A DNA stretch of 64,000 nt from Apilactobacillus bombintestini (GCF_003627035.1 NZ_CP032626.1:1054001-1118000); one strand, 5' to 3'; shown: positions 1 through 8,185, counted from the stretch's first letter. Numbers and translations: made by a program. Notes: generated by a model from the letters alone, not told the origin.

Positions 1-468
1 ATCAGTAGAACTAGATAAATCTTTATCAGCATCTACGTATTTATCAGCTTCATGTACGAAATTATCATCATTTTTTTGAATCATTTTAGCTAATGGTTCT
101 AGACCTTGTTCTCTAGCCACCATTGCCTTAGTTTTCTTTTTCTTCTTGTAAGGTAAATATAAATCTTCTACTTTTTGTAAAGTAGCCGCATTTTTTATTT
201 CTTTAGATAGAGATGCACTTAATTTGCCTTGCTCATCTATTAAACGCAATACTTCTTCTTTACGATCTTGCAAATTAGTAATGCGAGTATTTTCATCAGC
301 AATTTCTCTAATTTGTACTTCGTCTAAGCTACCCGTTCTTTCTTTTCTATAACGAGCGATAAAAGGTACCGTATTGCCATCTTCTAGCATGGAAATTACG
401 GCAGAAATTTGTTTTTCTCTATAAACACCTAGACTTTGTGTAATCTTATGAATAATGTTGGTATCCAT
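1..468 (-). CDS. tex: Tex-family transcription accessory protein, N-terminal part (3' end outside window)
   Basis: The gene is cut by the left window edge; only the first 156 codons are present. The start ATG at 468 follows an AGAGAG-type ribosome site. The peptide begins MDTNIIHKITQSL and contains PFIARYRKERTGSLDE and EDLYLPYKKKKKTKA, which are typical of the N-terminal helical region of Tex/YqgF-like RNA-binding proteins. Full-length family members are about 720 residues and end in an S1 RNA-binding domain, which here lies outside the window. Tex is a cytoplasmic nucleic-acid-binding factor linked to transcription; its exact role is poorly defined. An extended -10 promoter lies upstream. 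The family call is secure. Confidence 0.9.
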   Translation of the reverse strand, partial: MDTNIIHKITQSLGVYREKQISAVISMLEDGNTVPFIARYRKERTGSLDEVQIREIADENTRITNLQDRKEEVLRLIDEQGKLSASLSKEIKNAATLQKVEDLYLPYKKKKKTKAMVAREQGLEPLAKMIQKNDDNFVHEADKYVDADKDLSSSTD

Positions 469-501
469 GTAGCTTCATCTCTCTTTTTGCGTATTAGTTT
501 A

Positions 502-510
502 ATTATATCA
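502..510 (-). promoter_or_regulatory. Extended -10 promoter for tex
   Basis: On the minus strand the sequence reads TGATATAAT, a TGn extended -10 element, about 34 bases before the tex start. No good -35 hexamer is visible at the usual distance. Confidence 0.5.
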
Positions 511-523
511 TTCACCTTTAGGA

Positions 524-560
524 CAAAAAAATAGCTGGTAATAATTACCAACTATTTTTT
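524..560 (-). terminator. Rho-independent terminator after the 563-979 gene
   Basis: A stem AATAGTTGGTAAT/ATTACCAGCTATT (minus strand) is flanked by A and T runs. It ends the pncB-nadE-563..979 transcript before the tex promoter. Confidence 0.85.
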
Positions 561-562
561 AA

Positions 563-979
563 TTACATAGACATCATAATTTTTTGTGCTGTCTTAAATA
601 CTCTGGAAATACTGTCTTGTTGTAAATTACCAGCAGCTTCAAAAGCATCCTTATCAATGTCGTTATCAGAAATGCTATCTACCATGTCTTGGCATCCCTT
701 AACATAATTAGCATATGCATCTTTTAATAATGAATGACGTCCCAATTCTTTAGCTGGAACATCTACTTGATTTAGTTGTTCTAAGTATGCTTGGTAACGA
801 TCAGTTCCACTTTGGAAAGTTTCCTTAGTTTTCTTTAAGTCTACTGATGAGTAGTCGCCATTTTTCATAGCTTCTTCTAGTGGTTCGTAGGTTTTACCCA
901 TTTCTTCTCCCACTTTGTTAGTACCAGTAATTAAATCTGATAAAAATGGAGCATAAATAGCCATCTTATTCTTTTTCAT
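563..979 (-). CDS. Small helical protein of unknown function, last gene of the NAD salvage operon
   Basis: I do not recognise a named family. The 138-residue product starts MKKNKMAIYAPF. I chose the ATG at 979 because an AGAAAGGA ribosome site lies 10 bases upstream; a longer frame reaches 1006, but that start would overlap the nadE stop and has no ribosome site. The protein is hydrophilic, predicted mostly helical, rich in Asp, Lys and Met, and has no signal peptide, membrane segment or obvious catalytic motif; there is one Cys. It lies 17 bases after nadE and before a strong terminator, so it is probably co-transcribed with pncB and nadE. A role in NAD metabolism is only a guess from position. 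Confidence 0.75.
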   Translation of the reverse strand: MKKNKMAIYAPFLSDLITGTNKVGEEMGKTYEPLEEAMKNGDYSSVDLKKTKETFQSGTDRYQAYLEQLNQVDVPAKELGRHSLLKDAYANYVKGCQDMVDSISDNDIDKDAFEAAGNLQQDSISRVFKTAQKIMMSM

Positions 980-996
980 AATACAAAAATCCTTTC

Positions 997-1824
997 TTAT
1001 TTCCAAAAGTCATCGTAAATGTTGATAGGTAGATGACGTTTGTGTTCTGTTTTAATATACCAATTTTCGATAGTTTCTGCAGCCTTTTCTGAAACTTCTT
1101 TACCTTCTAAGTAGTTATCAATATCTTCGTAACGTACTCCCAATGCAGCTTCATCAGGCAATGCTGGACGATTATCTTCTAGGTCAGCTGTAGGAACTTT
1201 TTCATATAAATGCTTAGGTGCATGTAATTCTTCTAGTAGCGCTTTTCCTTGACGCTTGTCTAAACGCCAAATTGGAGTAATATCAGCAGCTCCATCACCA
1301 AATTTAGTGTAGAAACCAGTAACGGCTTCAGCAGCATGATCAGTACCTAATACCGCACCTTTAGTTTGACCAGCAATAGCGTATTGAGCAATCATTCTTT
1401 CACGAGCTTTAATATTTCCTTTATTAAAGTCAGAAATTTCTGGACCGTCTTCTTCCACTGCAGCTACTGCAGCATCGGCCATAGGTTTAATGTCTACACG
1501 AACTGTTTTATCAGCATTCATAAATGCAATAGAATCCATAGCATCAGCTTCATCAGCTTGTTTTCCGTATGGTAATCTTACCGCGATAAATTGGTAATCA
1601 TTATCACCAGTTTCATCACGCATTTCTTGAATAGCCATTTGTGCTAATTTACCAGTTAAAGTAGAATCTTGACCTCCAGAAATACCTAAAACTAAAGTTT
1701 TTAAGAAACTATTTTTCTTTAAATATTCCTTCATAAAGTCAATGCTTTTTCTAATTTCTTCTTTAGGATCAATTGATGGTTTTACTTTTAGATCATCAAT
1801 GATTTTTTCTTGCATCTTACGCAT
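997..1824 (-). CDS. nadE: NH3-dependent NAD+ synthetase
   Basis: NadE makes NAD+ from nicotinate adenine dinucleotide, ATP and ammonia in the cytoplasm. The 275-residue length is normal for the ammonia-dependent form, with no glutaminase domain. The ATP-pyrophosphatase P-loop [11 protein letters not shown] sits near residue 50, and [23 protein letters not shown] matches the deamido-NAD-binding part. The ribosome site AAGGGTGA overlaps the pncB stop codon, so translation is probably coupled. Together with pncB directly upstream it forms the last steps of nicotinate salvage (the intermediate NadD step is not in this window). Confidence 0.96.
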   Translation of the reverse strand: MRKMQEKIIDDLKVKPSIDPKEEIRKSIDFMKEYLKKNSFLKTLVLGISGGQDSTLTGKLAQMAIQEMRDETGDNDYQFIAVRLPYGKQADEADAMDSIAFMNADKTVRVDIKPMADAAVAAVEEDGPEISDFNKGNIKARERMIAQYAIAGQTKGAVLGTDHAAEAVTGFYTKFGDGAADITPIWRLDKRQGKALLEELHAPKHLYEKVPTADLEDNRPALPDEAALGVRYEDIDNYLEGKEVSEKAAETIENWYIKTEHKRHLPINIYDDFWK

Positions 1825-1830
1825 TATTAA

Positions 1831-3294
1831 TCACCCTTTTTGTTTATTTTTAATTTTTTCATGAACATCCTTAATAATTTGCATCTTGTTGTTCCAGCAC
1901 TTAACTGAAAGATCAACTGGATATTCTTGTGGATTTAATTCACGTTTATATTCTGGCCATAATGAGGATAATACTTGAGATGAGTATTTCTTAATATCAG
2001 CCAATTTAGGTAAATCATATACTTGTTTACCATCTTTAAAAATAGTTTGTAATAATGGTTCTGCTTTAAAATCATTTAAAGTCTTATTTATATATGTGTA
2101 TTGTGGATGGAACATATATAATTTATCTTCATTGTTAGGATTTTCATCATCAATAGTGATTAAATCACCTTCAGACTTTCCATCCTTCTTTTCAGTAACA
2201 CGCCAAACTTGTTTCTTACCAGGAGTAGAAACCTTTTCGGCATTATTAGAAAGCTTGATGGTATCTACCATTTCATGCTTATCATTTTCTACTGAAACCA
2301 TCTTATAAACAGCACCTAATGCAGGTTGATCAAAGGCAGTAATTAGTTTAGTACCAATTCCCCATACATCAATTTTAGCGTCTTGCATTTTCAAACTAGT
2401 AATGGTTTTTTCATCTAAATCATTAGAAGCATAAATCTTAGCATCGGTAAATCCAGCATCATCTAGCATTTCACGAACTTTTTTGGATAGATAAGCCATA
2501 TCACCGGAATCGATTCTAACTCCAGCAAAATTAATCTTATCTCCCATTTCCTTAGCTACTTTAATAGCGTTGGGAACCCCACTACGTAAAGTGTCGTAGG
2601 TATCTACTAAGAATACACAGTTATAATGACTTTCTGCATAAGCTTTGAATGCTAAATAATCATCTTGGAATAATTCCACTAGTGAATGTGCATGAGTTCC
2701 ACTAACTGGAATACCAAAATTCTTACCAGCTAAAATGTTAGAAGTAGCATCAAAGCCACCAATATAAGCAGCTCTAGTACCCCATAATGCAGCTGAAGTT
2801 TCTTGGGCACGACGACTACCAAATTCTAGTAATGGATCATCCCCCGCAGCAATTCTAATACGTGCTGCCTTAGTAGCAATTAAAGTTTGGTAATTTACTA
2901 TATTTAATAGTGCAGTTTCTACCAATTGACATTCACATACGTTACCTTCCACTTGAATAAGGGGTTCATTGTTAAAGGCTAATTCACCTTCTCTAAATGA
3001 TCTTATAGTTCCGCGGAATTTAAAATTACGTAAATATTCTAAAAAGTCTTCAGTATATTCATTTTGTGATCTTAAGAATTCAATATCATCATCAGTAAAA
3101 TTAAGATTGTTAATATAGTGAACAATCTTTTCTAATCCGGCAAAAATAGCAAATCCATTTTCAAAAGGCATCTTACGAAAATAAACTTCGAAGACCGCAC
3201 GGCGATTTTGCATCCCTGATTGAAAAAAGGTCTGCATCATATTGATTTCATATGCATCAGTATGTAATGTTAAATTATCAAATTGATATGACAT
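1831..3294 (-). CDS. pncB: Nicotinate phosphoribosyltransferase
   Basis: PncB condenses nicotinate with PRPP, with ATP hydrolysis, to give nicotinate mononucleotide, the first step of the Preiss-Handler salvage route. The protein opens MSYQFDNLTLHTDAYEINMM, the usual family start, and has the SGTHAHSLVELF region carrying the phosphorylated His plus FGSRRAQ and GVRIDSGDMAYLS. I chose the ATG at 3294 because an AGGAGG lies 13 bases upstream; the open frame extends to 3369 but that extension carries the leader. At 487 residues the length is normal. An extended -10 (TGATAAAAT) lies upstream, divergent from the TagA-like gene. Confidence 0.96.
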   Translation of the reverse strand: MSYQFDNLTLHTDAYEINMMQTFFQSGMQNRRAVFEVYFRKMPFENGFAIFAGLEKIVHYINNLNFTDDDIEFLRSQNEYTEDFLEYLRNFKFRGTIRSFREGELAFNNEPLIQVEGNVCECQLVETALLNIVNYQTLIATKAARIRIAAGDDPLLEFGSRRAQETSAALWGTRAAYIGGFDATSNILAGKNFGIPVSGTHAHSLVELFQDDYLAFKAYAESHYNCVFLVDTYDTLRSGVPNAIKVAKEMGDKINFAGVRIDSGDMAYLSKKVREMLDDAGFTDAKIYASNDLDEKTITSLKMQDAKIDVWGIGTKLITAFDQPALGAVYKMVSVENDKHEMVDTIKLSNNAEKVSTPGKKQVWRVTEKKDGKSEGDLITIDDENPNNEDKLYMFHPQYTYINKTLNDFKAEPLLQTIFKDGKQVYDLPKLADIKKYSSQVLSSLWPEYKRELNPQEYPVDLSVKCWNNKMQIIKDVHEKIKNKQKG

Positions 3295-3393
3295 TTTTTT
3301 ATGAAATCCTCCTAATACTTGTCGCAATTTGTTGTCTTTTATTTTATCATTAAATAAAGAAATAATCATAATAATTTATTTGGAAGGGACAAC

Positions 3394-4125
3394 ATGAAAA
3401 ACAAAACTGTTAATATTTTAGGATTTAACTTCCTAAATAGTACTTTTAACGACTTCTTAACTAATATAAAAAAACGTATTAATAATCGAGAAAATACTTT
3501 TGTAGTTACTGCTAATCCTGAAATAGTAGTACACGCCCTAAACGATAGTAGTTATAAAAAGAAAATTCAACAATCTGACTACCTGGTTGCTGATGGTATC
3601 GGAATCATCATGGGTGGTAATATTCTTGGATATGATATGTCCGAAAGAATTACCGGATACGATGTTTTAGTAGATTTACTAGACTGGGGAAATAAAAATA
3701 ATAAATCCGCATACTTTTTAGGTGCTAAACCAGAAGTAATAGCTGATCTTAAAAAAGTCATAGCGCAAAAATATCCCCATTTAGAAGCCGTTGGTTTTCA
3801 TGATGGGTACTTTACTGATGAACAAGCTATTGCGGATGATATCAATGAAAAAAAACCAGATATGGTATTTGTAGCTTTAGGTTTTCCTAAACAAGAAAAT
3901 TTTATTATTAATCATCGAAATACCAGTGATGGATTATGGATTGGTTTAGGTGGTAGTTTTGATGTTCTATCTGGTCACGTAGTTAGAGCACCACAATTTT
4001 GGATTAACCATCATATTGAATGGTTATATCGTTTAATTAAAGAACCTACCCGTTTCAAACGCATGTTAGCACTACCTAAATTCATTCATTTAGTAAAGAA
4101 ACAAAAACGAAACAACAGTAAATAA
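3394..4125 (+). CDS. tagA: WecG/TagA/CpsF-family glycosyltransferase
   Basis: Members of this family transfer N-acetylmannosamine-type sugars onto undecaprenyl-linked GlcNAc, in Gram-positives usually to build the wall teichoic acid linkage unit. The 243-residue protein shows TANPEIVVHAL, YLVADGIGII, VALGFPKQENFI, GLGGSFDVLSGHVVRAP and the C-terminal HIEWLYRLIKEPTRFKRM, which are family hallmarks (GT26). The start ATG follows GGAAGGGA. It is a single-gene unit, divergent from pncB, ending in a terminator shared with the GntR gene. No other teichoic acid genes are nearby, so the exact glycan it serves cannot be told from context. Confidence 0.92.
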   Translation: MKNKTVNILGFNFLNSTFNDFLTNIKKRINNRENTFVVTANPEIVVHALNDSSYKKKIQQSDYLVADGIGIIMGGNILGYDMSERITGYDVLVDLLDWGNKNNKSAYFLGAKPEVIADLKKVIAQKYPHLEAVGFHDGYFTDEQAIADDINEKKPDMVFVALGFPKQENFIINHRNTSDGLWIGLGGSFDVLSGHVVRAPQFWINHHIEWLYRLIKEPTRFKRMLALPKFIHLVKKQKRNNSK

Positions 4126-4126
4126 T

Positions 4127-4162
4127 AAAGAGCACATCGAATTAATCGAATGTGCTCTTTTT
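4127..4162. terminator. Bidirectional terminator between tagA and the GntR gene
   Basis: AAAGAGCACAT pairs with ATGTGCTCTTT around a 12-base loop, with T runs on both sides. The stop codon of the convergent GntR gene lies within the hairpin loop. Confidence 0.85.
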
Positions 4163-4861
4163 ACTATCTAAATAAAATTCAAATCTTTCGCCCACGTATT
4201 GTGTACGTACATATTCAAATGGTTTATTGTCTTGTAAATAAGTAATTTGACGTAGTAGTAAAATAGCGTCACCTTTTTTAATATCTAAATACTCAGATAT
4301 TCTTTCGGATGCTAAAGTTGCTGATACTTTTTGTTGTGAAATTTTAGGCATTAAGCCCTTCTTTTCTTCTAGTGAAGCATAGAAAGAATCAGTAACGTCA
4401 TCTTTGCTTAAACCATCCACAATTTTTTCAGGTATAGTAGCAATTTCAAAACAAATAGGAACTCCATCCCCATAACGAATTCTTTCCATTCTTAATACCT
4501 TATCAGATTGTTTAATATGCAAACGTTCAATTTCACTAAGTGATGGTTCTAACACATGATAAGAAATAGTCTTGCTAGATGGTTTCTTACCTTGTGCCAA
4601 CATAATATCGGTAAAACTGGTTACCCCAGACATTTTTTCTTGTACTTTTTCATTAGAAATATAAGTACCTGAACCTACTCTACGATCTAAAATACCTTCA
4701 TCTACTAGCGTTTGAATAGCTTGACGTAAAGTCATTCGACTAACCCCAAACTCAGCAGCAAATTGTCTTTCAGAAGGAATGCGACTACCTAATTTCCACT
4801 GACCATTTTCAATTTTCTTTTTAATTTCATTATGAATTTGAATATATACTGGCAATGTCAT
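4142..4861 (-). CDS. GntR-family transcriptional regulator with UTRA ligand domain (HutC/YvoA type)
   Basis: Residues 1-70 form a winged helix DNA-binding domain with the GntR signature (LGSRIPSERQFAAEFGVSRMTLRQAI, described here by its core SERQFAAEFGVSRMTLR). Residues about 90-235 form a UTRA effector domain (RYGDGVPICFE, YLQDNKPFEYVRTQY). HutC-type regulators with this layout sense small metabolites such as amino sugars or their phosphates; the ligand here is unknown. It lies 17 bases after the ProC-like gene and is likely its operon partner, with an AAGGAAAC ribosome site. It is not adjacent to sugar transport genes, so targets may be elsewhere on the chromosome. Confidence 0.9.
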   Translation of the reverse strand: MTLPVYIQIHNEIKKKIENGQWKLGSRIPSERQFAAEFGVSRMTLRQAIQTLVDEGILDRRVGSGTYISNEKVQEKMSGVTSFTDIMLAQGKKPSSKTISYHVLEPSLSEIERLHIKQSDKVLRMERIRYGDGVPICFEIATIPEKIVDGLSKDDVTDSFYASLEEKKGLMPKISQQKVSATLASERISEYLDIKKGDAILLLRQITYLQDNKPFEYVRTQYVGERFEFYLDSKKSTFD

Positions 4862-4878
4862 ATATAATTGTTTCCTTC

Positions 4879-5667
4879 CTACTTTTCTTTACGTTGTGTT
4901 GCATCAAAACAATTGATAACGGATTTTTCAAATCCGTTCTTCTTAAGTTCCATAAGTCCTTTAATAGTTCCACCATTGGGTGAGCAAACATCATCAATTA
5001 AATCACTAGGACTCTTGCTAGAAGTTTCTACCATTTTCATGGAGCCCAAAATAGCTTGTGCAGCCATTTCGGTGGCTTGCTTTTTATCTAACCCATAGTT
5101 AACTGCAGAACGACTTAATATGTCCGCAAATAAGTATGCATAAGCTGGTGTACACCCTATTAATGATCCAGAAACATCGAACTTGTCTTCTGGAATCAAC
5201 ATCATTTTTCCTAATGGATTAAAAGTATCATTTAATTGTTTTTCTATACTTTCGTCAACATTTTCATTATTGTGGTATACCATCATACCTTCATTTTGTG
5301 CGACATTAACATTAGGTATCATTCGCATGATAGGTAAATCATAGTTAGTTAATTCTTGTAAACGATTCAAAGTAACTTGCCAAACTATAGATACCAATAT
5401 TTTGCCATTGGTGAAAGAATCACGTACTTCTTTTAATGCCTCTATTGTGTTATTAGCACCAACTGCTAAAACTACAACATCACTATTTTTTACTACTTCT
5501 AAATTAGAATCACATTTACTAATTCCATATTTATCAGCGAATTCTTCGTATTTATTTAAATGTGGTGCATGTACGAAAATATCGTTAGCATCTATATGAC
5601 CAGCATTAATAATTCCTTGTATCATAGCTTTTGCCATGGCACCAACACCAATAAATCCTATTTTCAT
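4879..5667 (-). CDS. proC: Pyrroline-5-carboxylate reductase-like protein
   Basis: The family reduces pyrroline-5-carboxylate to proline with NAD(P)H. The 262-residue protein begins MKIGFIGVGAMAKAMI, a Rossmann dinucleotide-binding motif, and ends with the family's SPNGGTIKGLMELKKNGFE segment. I chose the ATG at 5667 because GAGGTG precedes it; the longer open frame runs through a promoter and terminator. Two normally conserved stretches differ: SIAAGV-like sequence reads SIVWQVTL and GSGPAY reads GCTPAYAY. It could therefore be a diverged or re-purposed paralogue. It is followed closely by the GntR regulator. Family assignment is secure; proline synthesis is likely but not certain. Confidence 0.82.
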   Translation of the reverse strand: MKIGFIGVGAMAKAMIQGIINAGHIDANDIFVHAPHLNKYEEFADKYGISKCDSNLEVVKNSDVVVLAVGANNTIEALKEVRDSFTNGKILVSIVWQVTLNRLQELTNYDLPIMRMIPNVNVAQNEGMMVYHNNENVDESIEKQLNDTFNPLGKMMLIPEDKFDVSGSLIGCTPAYAYLFADILSRSAVNYGLDKKQATEMAAQAILGSMKMVETSSKSPSDLIDDVCSPNGGTIKGLMELKKNGFEKSVINCFDATQRKEK

Positions 5668-5698
5668 TGCGCCCACCTCTTCTAAAAATATTAGCTTA

Positions 5699-5704
5699 AT
5701 TATA
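5699..5704 (-). promoter_or_regulatory. -10 element for proC-gntR
   Basis: TATAAT on the minus strand, 31 bases before the proC start and immediately after the tRNA-Gln terminator T-run. No clear -35 is seen; upstream bases belong to the terminator stem. Confidence 0.5.
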
Positions 5705-5707
5705 ACA

Positions 5708-5740
5708 TAAAAAAAATGACTAACATTTAAGTTAGTCATT
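5708..5740 (-). terminator. Terminator of the tRNA-Tyr/tRNA-Gln operon
   Basis: AATGACTAAC/GTTAGTCATT stem with a 6-base loop followed by eight Ts on the minus strand, 8 bases after tRNA-Gln. Confidence 0.9.
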
Positions 5741-5747
5741 TGAAGTA

Positions 5748-5819
5748 TTGGGCTAGCTGGGTTCGAACCAGCGCATCACGGGATCAAAACCCGTTGCCTT
5801 ACCACTTGGCTATAGCCCA
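5748..5819 (-). tRNA. tRNA-Gln (anticodon TTG)
   Basis: A 72-base cloverleaf: acceptor TGGGCTA/TAGCCCA, anticodon stem ACGGG/CCCGT with loop TTTTGAT, and T arm GCTGGTTCGAACCCAGC. CCA is not encoded. It is second in a two-tRNA unit after tRNA-Tyr. Confidence 0.97.
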
Positions 5820-5825
5820 ATAATA

Positions 5826-5908
5826 TGGAGGGGAGTGGATTCGAACCACCGAACCCGAAGGAGCGGATTTACAGTCCGCCGCGTTTAGCCAGACTTCGCT
5901 ACCCCTCC
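5826..5908 (-). tRNA. tRNA-Tyr (anticodon GTA)
   Basis: An 83-base class II tRNA with acceptor GGAGGGG/CCCCTCC, anticodon loop CTGTAAA and a long variable arm (CTCCTTCGGGTT region). It is read from the tandem promoters at 5940-6064 and leads the Tyr-Gln operon. Confidence 0.97.
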
Positions 5909-5939
5909 GAAAAGATATAAAATGTAATCAACAATAAAT

Positions 5940-5968
5940 ATGATAACAAAATCATAATCATATGTCAA
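5940..5968 (-). promoter_or_regulatory. Proximal promoter (P2) of the tRNA-Tyr/Gln operon
   Basis: TTGACA, 17-base spacer, TATCAT on the minus strand, followed by ATTTATT and GTTG. The bases after the -10 match those of the rRNA promoters. Confidence 0.85.
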
Positions 5969-6035
5969 AAACTTTTTTTATCACAAATCTTTTCGTGATA
6001 GCTGATTGATATCTCTCAACCAATCAACAATTAAT

Positions 6036-6064
6036 ATAATATCGAAATTTGCTTATCTCGTCAA
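6036..6064 (-). promoter_or_regulatory. Distal promoter (P1) of the tRNA-Tyr/Gln operon
   Basis: TTGACG, 17-base spacer, TATTAT on the minus strand. The 17 bases TATTATATTAATTGTTG from the -10 onward are identical to the upstream-most rRNA promoter at 13524-13552. Confidence 0.82.
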
Positions 6065-6087
6065 CACTTTTTCTAAATTTTTTTAAA

Positions 6088-7683
6088 TTATTTTTCAATT
6101 TCTACAGTTTTTAAGATCACAAACATAATGACAGATAGCACTACCCCGATAAGGCCAATAGTTAAGAAGTAGTTAACATTATTTACTGAGAAGTATTTTA
6201 CTATTTGTGAGTTAATAGCTTGTCCTATTGAATCAGACAAATACCAAACTCCCATCATTTGTGATACAAATTTTCTTGGTGCAAATCTATAGGTAACTGA
6301 TAATCCTATAGGTGAAATAAACATTTCCCCTATACATACAATTCCAATAGTTAAAACAATCCATAATGGACTAAATTGTCCAGCGGAAAAGAATACTATA
6401 GGAAGCAAAATTACCAAGCATGATAGACTTGCAAAAAGCATACCTAGAGGAAATGAAGAAGTAGCTGACATTTCCTTATTGCGCCAAATTTTAGCAAATA
6501 AGGGTGTAAACAATAGGATGAATAATGGATTAATGGATTGATACCATGATTTATTGATAGATAATTCAAATGCTCCGTGATGCAATAATGTGTATAAGAA
6601 TCCTACTATTAATAATAAATATACAATCACGCGAATAATTTCATTGAAAATCTTTTTATTAACTAAATAACCGATAATTCCAGCTATAACTAAGTAAATA
6701 ACGATACCTAACCATTTGTTTACCATAAATGAGTTATCTGTACTGGAGTTAACTAGCATGGCTATTACTATAGGAGATTGTTCTTCTATCCCCCAGAAAA
6801 ATGCTGCGCAAATAAATAATAGGATATATGTACGCATATTTTTACGTTCTTTATCAGTTGTATTGGTACTTGTAGTGATCACAAAGAAATAAACAAACGG
6901 AATAATAACGGTGATAATACTTAATAAAGTAATAATATTATTCAAATTGAATCCGTCCATTACCCACATTAATAAGAACGTTAATGCTAAAGAAATAGCA
7001 AATAAAACTAGAAATACTATTATCTTTCTTACTTCGTAAGGTTCAATAGGATTTGAGGTATACATACTATTGTTTCGGTTATACTCATTGGAATTATACT
7101 TAAAAATAATTAATCCAATTATCATAGCTATGGCTCCAGCAAAGAAACCAAGATGGAAACTAAAATGTAAACCTAAAAAGCCAATAATTATCGGAGCTAA
7201 TAATGCACCAAAATTAATTCCGAATAGAAATACGGTAAAACGATATGCTTTACTCTTCGAATTATCATCATATAAATTACCAACCATCGTAGATATTGTG
7301 GGTTTCAATAACCCGGTTCCGATAGTTAAGAACATTAATGATATAAATAGCGTCCATAACATTTTTAATGGTATCGATAAAATAAGTTGTCCAATAATAA
7401 TTAGAATAGCACCAAAAATTACTGTCTTTTGGCTTCCTAATATTCGATCACTTACATATCCCCCACAAGCGGCTGATAAATAACTGATTGAACCATATAT
7501 AGCAAAAATTGAAGCAGCCATTGTAGGATTCAATCCTAGTCCACCCATTTTTGCTGAATAGTACATGTAATATAGTAAAATTGCTTGCATTCCATAGTAA
7601 CTAAAACGTTCTAACATTTCAGTTAAACTTAATGCACTTAAACCTCTAGTTTTTTTAGAGATAATATTGTCTTCGTTATCCAA
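6088..7683 (-). CDS. dtpT: POT/PTR2-family proton-coupled di-/tripeptide transporter
   Basis: Members import di- and tripeptides with protons across the cytoplasmic membrane. The 531-residue protein has about 14 hydrophobic segments and the POT signatures: LTEMLERFSYYGMQAIL (ExxERFxYY proton-coupling motif, near residues 23-31), GGYVSDRILGSQK, and GIEEQSP in the middle. The start is a TTG at 7683, set by GGAGG nine bases upstream; no nearby ATG has a ribosome site. It is a single gene with its own strong promoter, set between tRNA units. For a fastidious lactic acid bacterium peptide uptake is an expected nitrogen source. No clear terminator with a T-run follows it. Confidence 0.95.
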   Translation of the reverse strand: MDNEDNIISKKTRGLSALSLTEMLERFSYYGMQAILLYYMYYSAKMGGLGLNPTMAASIFAIYGSISYLSAACGGYVSDRILGSQKTVIFGAILIIIGQLILSIPLKMLWTLFISLMFLTIGTGLLKPTISTMVGNLYDDNSKSKAYRFTVFLFGINFGALLAPIIIGFLGLHFSFHLGFFAGAIAMIIGLIIFKYNSNEYNRNNSMYTSNPIEPYEVRKIIVFLVLFAISLALTFLLMWVMDGFNLNNIITLLSIITVIIPFVYFFVITTSTNTTDKERKNMRTYILLFICAAFFWGIEEQSPIVIAMLVNSSTDNSFMVNKWLGIVIYLVIAGIIGYLVNKKIFNEIIRVIVYLLLIVGFLYTLLHHGAFELSINKSWYQSINPLFILLFTPLFAKIWRNKEMSATSSFPLGMLFASLSCLVILLPIVFFSAGQFSPLWIVLTIGIVCIGEMFISPIGLSVTYRFAPRKFVSQMMGVWYLSDSIGQAINSQIVKYFSVNNVNYFLTIGLIGVVLSVIMFVILKTVEIEK

Positions 7684-7726
7684 GTAATTATTCCTCCAAA
7701 CGCATTATTCTTCACAGCCAACGGTA

Positions 7727-7755
7727 ATTATACGCCCAGCTATGCGTTTTATCAA
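7727..7755 (-). promoter_or_regulatory. Promoter of dtpT with overlapping inverted repeat
   Basis: TTGATA, 17-base spacer, TATAAT on the minus strand. An 8-base inverted repeat AAACGCAT/ATGCGTTT has one arm in the spacer (7742-7749) and the other just before the ribosome site (7698-7705), so it may be an operator pair. Confidence 0.8.
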
Positions 7756-7782
7756 TTTAATGTAATTTTGTCCACTCGCTAC

Positions 7783-7821
7783 AAAAAAACTCCCTTAATT
7801 GGATTTTCCAACTAAAGGAGT
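7783..7821 (-). terminator. Terminator after tRNA-Thr (CGT)
   Basis: A long stem ACTCCTTTAGTTGG/CCAATTAAGGGAGT (with wobble pairs) followed by seven Ts on the minus strand. It ends the rRNA-tRNA transcript before the dtpT promoter. Confidence 0.88.
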
Positions 7822-7839
7822 CTTACGCATAATCTCTTA

Positions 7840-7912
7840 TGCCGGCTGCAGGACTTGAACCTGTGACCGCCGGTTTACGATACCGATGCTCTACCAACTG
7901 AGCTAAGCCGGC
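7840..7912 (-). tRNA. tRNA-Thr (anticodon CGT)
   Basis: 73 bases; acceptor GCCGGCT/AGCCGGC plus A, anticodon loop ATCGTAA, T arm ACAGGTTCAAGTCCTGC. It reads ACG codons and lies at the distal end of the first rRNA operon. Confidence 0.96.
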
Positions 7913-7932
7913 AAAATTACTTATATAACATA

Positions 7933-7956
7933 AAAGTGCTAACCGAAGTTAGCACC
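7933..7956 (-). terminator. Hairpin between tRNA-Asn and tRNA-Thr
   Basis: GTGCTAAC-TTCG-GTTAGCAC stem with a four-T tail on the minus strand. It may terminate part of the transcripts leaving 5S/tRNA-Asn, or act as a processing structure. Confidence 0.7.
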
Positions 7957-7966
7957 TTTTTTAGAA

Positions 7967-8039
7967 CTCCGAATGTCAGACTCGAACTGACGACAACCTG
8001 ATTAACAGTCAGGTGCTCTACCAACTGAGCTAATTCGGA
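7967..8039 (-). tRNA. tRNA-Asn (anticodon GTT)
   Basis: 73 bases; acceptor TCCGAAT/ATTCGGA with G discriminator, anticodon loop CTGTTAA, T arm GTCAGTTCGAGTCTGAC. It follows 5S rRNA directly, as is common in lactobacilli. Confidence 0.97.
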
Positions 8040-8046
8040 ATAATAA

Positions 8047-8163
8047 GCGCGGCGACGTCCTACCCTTGCAGAGGGCGATCCCTCAACTACTCTCGGCGTT
8101 TAGAAGCTTAACTTCTGTGTTCGGCATGGGAACAGGTGTGTCCTTCTAGCTATCGCCACCACA
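8047..8163 (-). rRNA. rrf: 5S ribosomal RNA, copy 1
   Basis: About 117 bases containing GGTGGCGATAGC near the 5' end and ACGTCGCCGCGC at the 3' end. The sequence is identical to copy 2 (61333-61449). Ends are set by pairing of termini and are approximate to a few bases. Confidence 0.95.
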
Positions 8164-8185
8164 CTATTTTATTTGAAAGAACTTC

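Noticed and set aside
4868-5098. Plus-strand open frames opposite proC, mfd, dtpT and other minus-strand genes
   Set aside because: They are antisense shadows with low-complexity Ser/Leu/Phe-rich translations and no ribosome sites.
5970-6030. Short inverted repeats (TATCAC/GTGATA; TTGATTG/CAATCA) after dtpT as a terminator
   Set aside because: No T-run follows either hairpin on the dtpT strand; they lie between the tandem tRNA promoters and may be chance.
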